Below are positions 1-5,737 of a stretch of DNA of 7,590 nt, piece by piece. Both the position numbers and the translations under genes were made by a program. The stretch lies in the NCBI GenBank assembly GCA_028067895.1, contig JAPTUI010000021.1, forward strand, positions 1-7,590, written 5' to 3'. The notes under the pieces were generated by a model. That model ran no database searches. It saw only the letters and a program-made list of their open reading frames with translations, and was not told the DNA's origin. Within the stretch, counting starts at the first letter, position 1; the number at the start of each line of letters is the position of its first letter. This stretch comes from Pseudomonadota bacterium (GTDB lineage: Bacteria; Pseudomonadota; Gammaproteobacteria; Steroidobacterales; Steroidobacteraceae).

Positions 1-850
1 TGCCATCCCCGTAAGCAATGCGGAACCGTACGGGCCCCCCGAGGGGATGATCCTCAACAACAAGAACGGCACATCGGCCGCCCGAACGCTCCTGAAAATA
101 TCGGGCGTTGGTGGTTCCCTTCTTCGACAGCCACGGTGACTTGAAGATGGGAATCTCAGCGCCACAGCTGGGAGACTCGCAGCGCACAGTGCGCGCCCAG
201 AGATACGCGATCGGGGTCGCTCCGTCAGCGTCGCTCGGATACAGCACTCCAAGCTGGCGTTCGGCCTCGGTCTTGATCTCGGCCCCGACCCGGCGCAGAT
301 CCTCGGCCAGTTGCGGCCCGCGGCGCGGAATGTCCTCAAGCATCACTTTAAGGATCAAGGAGGCGACCGGGTTGAGATCGCTGGCGAAGGCATCACAGCC
401 GACCCGAAGCGCCTCCAAAGGAATGGACCCGCCTCCAGAGAAGGGGTCCACTACGAGGGGCAATTCCTCACCATGAGCAGCCTTTACCAGGGTCCGGCTG
501 ACTTCAAGGTACGCGGCGTTGGAGGATAGATCCCAGTTTGCAAAACTTCCGATGAACTTAAGCAGAGCCTGTCGCAGATCCATATCGGTGCTGCCCGGAT
601 TGCATGCCGCCTCAGGCAGGCGCATTCTCGCGGCTGATTTGAAATCCTCTGGGCAGAGCGGGTCGCAGGGATCGGGCCAAAGCAGCGCCAAGAGCACGGC
701 TCGGCTCGACGCCAACGGTCGCCGCGCCCACCAGAGATGCAGCGTTGATGGGTGGCCATGTCTAATCGACTTCTCTCGGGCCGCGTGTCGAGACACTTCG
801 GCGATTGGAAAGTCGACCTCAGCGAGGCGTTTGCATTCTTTCGGAATCAA
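1..850 (-). CDS. DUF1156 N6-adenine DNA methyltransferase, N-terminal part (runs off left edge)
   Basis: This is a predicted adenine-specific DNA methyltransferase that would mark host DNA for the adjacent helicase-based defence system. The frame is open from the left edge up to a TGA at 950-952. The DUF1156 signature is clear near the start: residues about 9-16 read LAEVDFPI, followed by REKSIRHGHPSTLHLWWARRPL, here divided as REKSIRHGHPS (about 25-35) and TLHLWWARRPL (about 36-46). The SAM-binding motif I, DPFSGGGS, is at about 135-142, followed by SDLNPVAS. A pair of cysteines (CESPSC) is typical of the region after motif I. The catalytic DPPY-type motif should lie beyond position 1. The true start is unclear. 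TTG at 850 is the conservative choice, TTG at 913 is also in frame, and the attractive ATGA-coupled ATG at 900 is out of frame. Family assignment is confident; the start and whether the gene is intact are not. Confidence 0.88.
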   Translation of the reverse strand, partial: MIPKECKRLAEVDFPIAEVSRHAAREKSIRHGHPSTLHLWWARRPLASSRAVLLALLWPDPCDPLCPEDFKSAARMRLPEAACNPGSTDMDLRQALLKFIGSFANWDLSSNAAYLEVSRTLVKAAHGEELPLVVDPFSGGGSIPLEALRVGCDAFASDLNPVASLILKVMLEDIPRRGPQLAEDLRRVGAEIKTEAERQLGVLYPSDADGATPIAYLWARTVRCESPSCGAEIPIFKSPWLSKKGTTNARYFQERSGGRCAVLVVEDHPLGGPVRFRIAYGDG

Positions 851-896
851 TGGGCGGGCTTTCGAATAGGGTAAGCGGACAATGCGGCCTGGGTTG

Positions 897-3800
897 TCAT
901 GACCCTTCTCCAAACGGCACGTTCGGCTCTCGCAGGTCCATCGGCCGCGTCATCGCATTCACAGACAGGTAGTAGTGGGCGACCTTCGTCACCTCGTTCC
1001 AGCTGAGGCGTGCGGGATCCTGGATCGGGTCCTGTAGTCGCGGCGTGGTGTCACAATCGGTGACGACGTAGAGCCAGTAACAGTCGCGCCGATCCTCGGC
1101 GACACGGCGCTCATTAGGCGTGAGCAGAACATTTCCGGTCGTGGCCCCGAGGCCTTTCACTTCGATGAGCCTGAGGTCGCCCGAGGCCGGGTCGAGGCTT
1201 GTGATGTCGTAGCCTAGGTTCTTCTCCGACACGTCAAAGACCTGCCGCCCCTGGGCCGCTTCGTGTTCCATGACAACTCGCATAGCGCTCGCCTCGGTCT
1301 CGAAGTTCGGCCGCAGCCGGCGAACCTCCGGTGCCTCGCGATCAGGGTGTGGCAGAACCAGCGCGCTCGCGATCCGCTCGACCGACTGGAGCGTCAGCGA
1401 ACGTTGTCGTTCGAGGTCAAGGCGCCGACGCTCACGACGCGCCAGAAGCTCCGCATGGCGCGACTCCGCCTGCGCCAACCGCCCTTCGGCGCCCGGCAGC
1501 TTCTGGTCAGCATCGGAGGCCGCGCGACCGATCTCGTCATCGGCTCGCAGGATCAGTTCCGTCAGCGACAGCTCAACATGTGCGGCGATACGCTCGACCT
1601 CGGAAAGGCGCTCCTTCCGGGTAGCCTCGAGAAACGGAACCAGCGCTTCGTCATGCAGCCAGCCTGTGGGCTCAGGTAGAAGTGCGACAGACGGCATCTC
1701 GGCCGGCGGTTCGGCGGGAACAAAATTCCCCAGAACGCCGGGCTCCTGAAGGCGTGGGTCGGCCCCGTCCGCCGTCTCCACGGCAAATTGCCGCTCGTGG
1801 ACCACGTGCCCCAGACCATCGACAACCCTGGCACGGTAGAAGTCGATCCGCGCCGCGCAATCGTGCTGAAGCGAGTAGAAGGTCGCTCCCTTCCCGAGCG
1901 TGTCGAGCGACATGCCGTGGATGTGCCGGCGCATCGCCTCAAACAGCGGGTGTCCGGGCGTGACCCATTCGAGGTTGTTCTGCTCCGCCGTGTCGCGATC
2001 CGTGGAGCAGCGAGGATAGCGCTCGGCGAGCGACGGAAACTTCCAGTCTGGGTCCTTTTCGTAGCGACGGAGTACCAGTGGCGTCCGTGCCGGCTCGAAC
2101 GCGTGTGGGAGGCTCGGGACCGGCTTCAGCGTGACCGGGACATACTCCGCGGTCTCTCGCATGAAGCGGGCGATCGTCTCCGGCACCACCCGCCGCTCCT
2201 GGGCGCGAGCACGCCGCTCGATCAGCATTTCGAGGTTGAGCTTCTTGCTGGCCAAGCCCTCGAGGGCATTCTGGCAGATCGAGCGGAACCGACCTTCATC
2301 CACGTTGTGGAGCAGCCGTTCCTCCAGGTCAGCCTCGCCCATGTGGCCGGCGTAGTACTCCCGAAGCACCCGTTCGACTTGTGCCGCGGGGAGCACCTCG
2401 CCCACCACATTAAATACCGCGTCGTCTTCCAGGGCATCCCGGATTTCTTGCAGCTTTTCCAGGAGGCGCTGGAGGACGCGCCCCTCGATGGTGTTGGTGG
2501 CGACAAAATTGAAGATCAGGCAGTCCTTCCGCTGGCCGTAGCGGTGGATGCGGCCCATGCGCTGCTCTAGGCGGTTTGGATTCCAAGGAATGTCGTAGTT
2601 GAACAGGATATTGCAGACTTGCAGGTTGATCCCCTCACCGGCGGCCTCGGTCGCGACCAGAATTTGAGAATCTCCATCGCGGAACTTCTGCTCAGCGTAG
2701 AGGCGTGAGCCGGGTTCATCGCGCGATCCCGACCTCATGCCGCCGTGGATGCAGCCGACACGGAATCCCCATGATTTCAGGCGATCGACGAGGTAATCGA
2801 GCGTGTCCTTGAACTCGGTGAACAGCAGAAGTCGTTTGTCCGGGTGGTCAAAGAATCCTTCCTGCTGGAGAAGTGCCTTGAGCTTCGAGAGTTTTGCCTC
2901 TCCACCCGCCTCTTCCACAACGCGCGCTTGGTCAGCCAGGGATCGAAGCTGCCGGATTTCATCGCGAACCTGATCGGCATTCCCGGCAAGCGTGATCGCC
3001 TCGAGCATAGCTTCGAGCCGCTCGCGCTCGCTGTCCTCCATTTCGTCCAATTCATCCGGGTCCGGAAGGTCTGGCGGCGCTTGGCGGGCCAGATCTTGCG
3101 CGCGCTTAAGTCCCTCCTCGAGCCGACGTGCGCGATTCTCCAGGGATCGCCGCATGGCGTAGGTGCTGGACGCAAGTCGGCGCTGGTAAAGGGACATCAG
3201 GAAGCCGATGGCTCGGGCACGAGGGTCCTCCCCCTCAGCCGCTGCGCGGGCGCTCTCCCGCTTAACGAACCGCGTGACATCACGATAGAGTTCGAACTCG
3301 GGGCCATCGATCTGGAAATCGACGGTGTGCGGTATGCGCTTGGTAAAGATGGGTTCGGCAACCCAAGTCCCATCGGCTTGCCGCTCGGGGAAGTAGATCA
3401 TAGCCTCCTTGGTGCGGCGCAGATAGAATGGCGCGCGCCGCCGATCCATGGCTTCCCTGATCGACTTGACATCCGCGTAGGCGTCGACATCGAGCAGTTG
3501 GAGGAACAGGCTGAAGTTGTCCGGATCGCCCTTGTGGGGCGTCGCTGTGAGCAAGAGCATGTGGTCTGAGGTATCGCGCAGAAGCTCTCCCAGACGATAG
3601 CGCAAGCTCTTGTGGGATTCGTCGGCGGCCGACATGCGGTGGGCCTCGTCCACAATGACGAGATCCCAATGCACTTGGCGGAGCCCAGGAAGGATGTCAG
3701 CCCGTTTGGCTAGATCGAGTGATGTAATAACCCGATTGCGCTCCAGCCACTGGTTGACACCAAACTGATCACGAATGTCCTGGCCTTTCATCACCAGGAA

Positions 3801-4100
3801 TTTCGTGTCGAATTTCTCCTTCAGCTCGCGCTGCCATTGAAACGCAAGGTTGGCCGGGCAGACGATTAGGATGCGCTCGGCAAGCCCGCGTAGCTCGAGC
3901 TCTCGGATCAGAAGGCCCGACATGATGGTCTTCCCGGCGCCAGCGTCGTCCGCCAGGAGGAATCTCACGCGCGCGAGCTTCAGCAGATAATCGTAGATTG
4001 CCTCAAGCTGGTGGGGGAGAGGATCGACGCGGGAAATCGATAGACCGAAGTAGGGGTCGAATTCATAGGCGATCCCGAGTGCATAGGCTTGAAGCCCCAA
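897..4100 (-). CDS. SNF2-family DEAH helicase with C-terminal DUF3883 domain (defence-associated)
   Basis: This is a large superfamily 2 ATPase of the SNF2/HepA type, predicted to translocate on DNA as the motor of a restriction-like or antiphage system. Counting from the TTG at 4100 (1067 residues), motifs appear in order. Walker A is ADDAGAGKT (50-58). DEAH follows at 151-154, and motif III TATPH at 185-189. The second RecA lobe has LVATEAAGEGINLQ (481-494) and the arginine-finger motif QRMGRIHRYGQ (513-523). An acidic coiled segment lies at about 320-410 and another near 860-920. The C-terminus (about 940-1040) is DUF3883-like, with GYDI at 963 and LIEVKG at 978. The TTG has no ribosome-binding site. 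The same frame continues upstream to 4199, where it meets TAA, and conserved-looking sequence continues beyond it to an ATG at 4334, so this frame is probably the body of a nonsense-interrupted gene of about 1145 codons. Its stop overlaps the methyltransferase region (ATGA at 900-897). Confidence 0.9.
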   Translation of the reverse strand: MGLQAYALGIAYEFDPYFGLSISRVDPLPHQLEAIYDYLLKLARVRFLLADDAGAGKTIMSGLLIRELELRGLAERILIVCPANLAFQWQRELKEKFDTKFLVMKGQDIRDQFGVNQWLERNRVITSLDLAKRADILPGLRQVHWDLVIVDEAHRMSAADESHKSLRYRLGELLRDTSDHMLLLTATPHKGDPDNFSLFLQLLDVDAYADVKSIREAMDRRRAPFYLRRTKEAMIYFPERQADGTWVAEPIFTKRIPHTVDFQIDGPEFELYRDVTRFVKRESARAAAEGEDPRARAIGFLMSLYQRRLASSTYAMRRSLENRARRLEEGLKRAQDLARQAPPDLPDPDELDEMEDSERERLEAMLEAITLAGNADQVRDEIRQLRSLADQARVVEEAGGEAKLSKLKALLQQEGFFDHPDKRLLLFTEFKDTLDYLVDRLKSWGFRVGCIHGGMRSGSRDEPGSRLYAEQKFRDGDSQILVATEAAGEGINLQVCNILFNYDIPWNPNRLEQRMGRIHRYGQRKDCLIFNFVATNTIEGRVLQRLLEKLQEIRDALEDDAVFNVVGEVLPAAQVERVLREYYAGHMGEADLEERLLHNVDEGRFRSICQNALEGLASKKLNLEMLIERRARAQERRVVPETIARFMRETAEYVPVTLKPVPSLPHAFEPARTPLVLRRYEKDPDWKFPSLAERYPRCSTDRDTAEQNNLEWVTPGHPLFEAMRRHIHGMSLDTLGKGATFYSLQHDCAARIDFYRARVVDGLGHVVHERQFAVETADGADPRLQEPGVLGNFVPAEPPAEMPSVALLPEPTGWLHDEALVPFLEATRKERLSEVERIAAHVELSLTELILRADDEIGRAASDADQKLPGAEGRLAQAESRHAELLARRERRRLDLERQRSLTLQSVERIASALVLPHPDREAPEVRRLRPNFETEASAMRVVMEHEAAQGRQVFDVSEKNLGYDITSLDPASGDLRLIEVKGLGATTGNVLLTPNERRVAEDRRDCYWLYVVTDCDTTPRLQDPIQDPARLSWNEVTKVAHYYLSVNAMTRPMDLREPNVPFGEGS

Positions 4101-4199
4101 CCGAAGCAGGCGTGCGTCGCCATTGAATGACTGGTTGGGATCAACGATGGTGAGCTGGGTGAGATCGGCGGCCGAGATTGTAACTTTGCGAACCCTCTC

Positions 4200-4334
4200 T
4201 TACTTCGTGCCCACCAAGCCTACAGTCCAGCTTGCCGTGCCGTTCGGCTGGACGGTTTCAAGCCGCATCGGCTCGTTGAACAGCGGCCCGATGAGGATCT
4301 GGCCGGGCAGAGGGGCGGGTGGAAGTTCGGTCAT
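4200..4334 (-). pseudogene. Original N-terminus of the helicase, cut off by an in-frame TAA
   Basis: The ATG at 4334-4332 opens a 44-codon frame (beginning MTELPPAPLPGQILIG and ending TVGLVGTK) that stops at TAA 4202-4200. This is exactly the frame of the helicase. Past the stop it continues as ERVRKVTISAADL and on through NGDARLLRLGLQAYALG into the helicase body without another break. The ATG lies 28 bases after the stop of the Phd-like gene, the expected operon spacing. A single base change of a serine codon (TCA to TAA) would explain the lesion. That the stop is a mutation rather than a genuine small upstream gene is inference, supported by reading-frame continuity and the lack of any good start codon between 4199 and 4100. 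Confidence 0.72.
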
Positions 4335-4362
4335 GGAGGGCCATCACACGGCATGGGCTTCC

Positions 4363-4551
4363 TCACTCCGCCGTGGCCGGCTTCTGGCCTGCCGACGATT
4401 CGTCCAATGCCTTCAGCCGTTCGAACTCCTCGACAGCCATGACAACGACGACGGGGCGGTCGTACTTAGTGATCGCGATTGGGGTAGCGCGCGCCAAGTC
4501 GATCAGCTCGCCGAAGTTATACTTCGCGTCCTTGGCCGAGATCGTGCGCAT
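4363..4551 (-). CDS. Phd/YefM-family antitoxin-like protein, no cognate toxin visible
   Basis: This 62-residue protein has the typical Phd/YefM fold signature. It begins MRTISAKDAKYNFGELID, where residues 1-20 form the DNA-binding element, continues with a short strand containing PIAITKYDRPVVVV at about 24-37, and has a helix MAVEEFERLKAL at about 38-49. The family autorepresses its promoter and neutralises a toxin through its C-terminal tail. The tail here is short (about 10 residues, SAGQKPATAE). A ribosome-binding sequence AGGGAGG precedes the ATG by four bases. No RelE, Doc or PIN toxin gene follows. The next gene, 28 bases on, is the damaged helicase, so the protein may serve as the repressor of the defence operon. 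Family assignment is strong from sequence pattern; the regulatory role is inference. Confidence 0.85.
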   Translation of the reverse strand: MRTISAKDAKYNFGELIDLARATPIAITKYDRPVVVVMAVEEFERLKALDESSAGQKPATAE

Positions 4552-4570
4552 CGAGCCTCCCTAGAATCGA

Positions 4571-4599
4571 CTTATGGCTAGTCTGGCCAGAATAGGCAA
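4571..4599 (-). promoter_or_regulatory. Candidate promoter with operator-like inverted repeat, upstream of the Phd-like gene
   Basis: Reading the minus strand, TTGCCT (4599-4594) and CATAAG (4576-4571) are separated by exactly 17 bases. Each matches four of six positions of the sigma-70 -35 and -10 consensus. An imperfect inverted repeat, TGGCTAG-T-CTGGCCA on the plus strand (4575-4589, one mismatched pair), occupies the spacer and reaches the first -10 bases. That is where an autoregulating Phd-type protein could block polymerase. Transcription would begin near 4564, just ahead of the ribosome-binding site. Everything here rests on pattern only. Confidence 0.35.
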
Positions 4600-4712
4600 G
4601 ACGGGGGATCAACGCTCGGTGCGGTCCAGGAGCAACCCGCGGCTGCGAACTGGCCCGCTATGCGAGGTCTTGGAACTGGAGGCGTCGGGCTCGGCGCGAG
4701 TCATCCACGCTG

Positions 4713-5000
4713 TCAGCGATTGAGGGCGCCTTCGTCCCATGGCGCTTTGCGGCGGAGCGACGCCACCATTGCCGGCACCGGGTTGGCGGGCGCAGAGACG
4801 GCCCTCATGAACGCCCGAAATCCTTCCGCGCTCATGCGCGGCGGCGAGGCTTCGCTGAGAGCATCGGCCGCGGCTTGTTTGGCGGCTGCCTGCACGAAGG
4901 CAGCCCGTGACTGGCCGCGGAGACTGGCCGCCCGGTCAATCGACGCCACTTCGGCTTCTGTCAGCCGCAAGTGAATAGTAATTGGATTGGAAGATCGCAT
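4713..5000 (-). CDS. Ribbon-helix-helix protein, DUF1778/TacA antitoxin-like
   Basis: From the ATG at 5000 this is a 95-residue protein. It has an N-terminal strand NPITIHLRLT (about 5-14), a helix EAEVASIDRAASLRG (about 15-29) and a second helix from SRAAFVQAAAKQAAADAL (about 31-48). This is the RHH DNA-binding pattern with the A-LRGQS turn seen in DUF1778 proteins. The C-terminal part, FRAFMRAVSAPANPVPAM then RRKAPWD, resembles the toxin-binding tail of that family. DUF1778 antitoxins usually pair with a GNAT acetyltransferase toxin encoded just downstream, but the 160 bases after this stop contain no such frame. No convincing ribosome-binding site precedes 5000. The frame stays open upstream to an ATG at 5255, which would overlap the DUF2274 gene, and the added 85 residues look low-complexity and basic rather than a domain. 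RHH identity is fairly sure; start and partner are uncertain. Confidence 0.7.
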   Translation of the reverse strand: MRSSNPITIHLRLTEAEVASIDRAASLRGQSRAAFVQAAAKQAAADALSEASPPRMSAEGFRAFMRAVSAPANPVPAMVASLRRKAPWDEGALNR

Positions 5001-5199
5001 TGATTTCACACGGCGCTCTCGACGACGGACATCGCTATGGGTTCTGACGAACACCCCACGTCCCCGTTCACCATGGCGTATGGCTGTCTCGAAGGCAATT
5101 ACGGCCGTGTCGTGTTGGTCGACCCGTTGGTGCGCGTTGTCGAGCGTGTTCCTCGTGCCTTCTGGCTGGCGAGGCGTCGGACGATTCGCCTTTTTTCCG

Positions 5200-5589
5200 T
5201 CAGTCTGATCGCCGATTTTCCGTTTCGAAGTCGTGTACTCTGGTGTTTGGATCATCGCGAGCCCCGATGGGCCGGTCGTCGGATGTCGGTGGGATTTGCG
5301 CTGATGAACCGCCCGGCGGCGCCGAGTGCGCCCTGCCCGCGGATTGCCAGCGGTTGGGCGTGACCGCCGGGGTCCGTGGCCCAGGCATCCGAAACGCCCG
5401 GTCCGTGGTGATGAACCGCTCGACGATGATCGGCACCAGCTTCTCGACGGGTGGCGCCTCGGACAGGCCGTCCTGCGCCGCGATGGCCGCGGCGTAGTCG
5501 CGGATCAGTGTGTCCAGCGCCGCAGTGAAGGTGATGGTGTGTTTGATCGGTCGATTGTCGGGCAGCGGGCCGATGCGAAGTTTCGCCAT
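5200..5589 (-). CDS. DUF2274 protein of a trb-type conjugation cluster
   Basis: The first about 66 residues (MAKLRIGPLPDNRPIKHT to IIVERFITTDRAF) match the small DUF2274 family, normally about 70-80 residues and encoded directly after trbI in Tn4371-like integrative conjugative elements. Its biochemical role is unknown; the genomic association suggests a part in mating-pair formation or its control. The start at 5589 is chosen because an AGGAGA ribosome-binding site lies seven bases upstream and overlaps the TGA of the preceding trbI remnant. A further in-frame ATG at 5604 is less likely. After the conserved part there is a roughly 60-residue proline- and arginine-rich tail with no recognisable domain (129 residues in all), probably a run-on caused by loss or frameshift of the native stop. 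It now lies downstream of the recombinase genes. Confidence 0.8.
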   Translation of the reverse strand: MAKLRIGPLPDNRPIKHTITFTAALDTLIRDYAAAIAAQDGLSEAPPVEKLVPIIVERFITTDRAFRMPGPRTPAVTPNRWQSAGRAHSAPPGGSSAQIPPTSDDRPIGARDDPNTRVHDFETENRRSD

Positions 5590-5600
5590 CCTCGTTCTCC

Positions 5601-5726
5601 TCACCCGCCCCCATAGGGCCGCAGCACGATATCATATGCCGAGTTCGAGGCTATTCCGAGTGAGGAAGATCGAAGGACCATAAGACCATGAAGATCATCG
5701 GTTTTATATGCAGCCATTATCGGCAT
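5601..5726 (-). pseudogene. Short junction frame ending in a probable trbI 3' remnant
   Basis: A 41-codon frame runs from ATG 5726 to TGA 5603-5601. Its last residues, DIVLRPYGGG, resemble the C-terminus of TrbI (family proteins end in a D-V/I-V-L-R-P-Y type tail), and the gene immediately after it is DUF2274, the usual follower of trbI. The first about 29 residues (MPIMAAYKTDDLHGLMVLRS onward) do not look like TrbI and lie in the A+T-richer junction next to the recombinases. The ATG has an AGGAG eight bases upstream, overlapping the TAG of the second recombinase. I infer a 3' fragment of trbI joined to element-end sequence. Whether the peptide is made or useful is unknown. Confidence 0.55.
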
Positions 5727-5727
5727 A
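5635..5727. repeat. Candidate recombination site or element end at the recombinase/trbI junction
   Basis: This stretch separates the recombinase module from conjugation genes and is clearly richer in A+T than both sides. On the minus strand TATGCCGA (5727-5720) is repeated in inverted orientation as TCGGCATA (5642-5635), an exact 8-base match 77 bases apart. At the recombinase-proximal side TATGC and GCATA bracket 11 bases (5727-5707), the geometry of a tyrosine-recombinase core. Between them ATGGTC occurs twice at 8-base spacing and ATCTTC twice at 25-base spacing. One end only is visible, so boundaries are tentative. Confidence 0.35.
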
Positions 5728-5737
5728 GTTTTCTCTC

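Noticed and set aside
108..869. Several plus-strand and other-frame ORFs over the methyltransferase
   Set aside because: The minus-strand frame carries DUF1156 and SAM-binding motifs; the others have no recognisable content.
1788..2570. Plus-strand open frame of 260 codons opposite the helicase
   Set aside because: It is antisense to the conserved helicase motifs, has no recognisable domain, and long antisense frames are common in G+C-rich genes.
2844..3569. Plus-strand open frame of 241 codons opposite the helicase
   Set aside because: It is a shadow of the helicase N-terminal lobe with no domain or ribosome-binding support.
4600..4712. Possible GNAT toxin or RNA gene after the RHH gene
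   Set aside because: The frames here are under about 40 codons without acetyltransferase motifs, and I see no tRNA-like or strong hairpin structure.
5001..5255. Longer N-terminus for the RHH protein, starting at 5255
   Set aside because: The added 85 residues show no domain, overlap the DUF2274 gene, and precede a protein that already begins with the RHH strand. It is not fully excluded because the start at 5000 lacks a ribosome-binding site.
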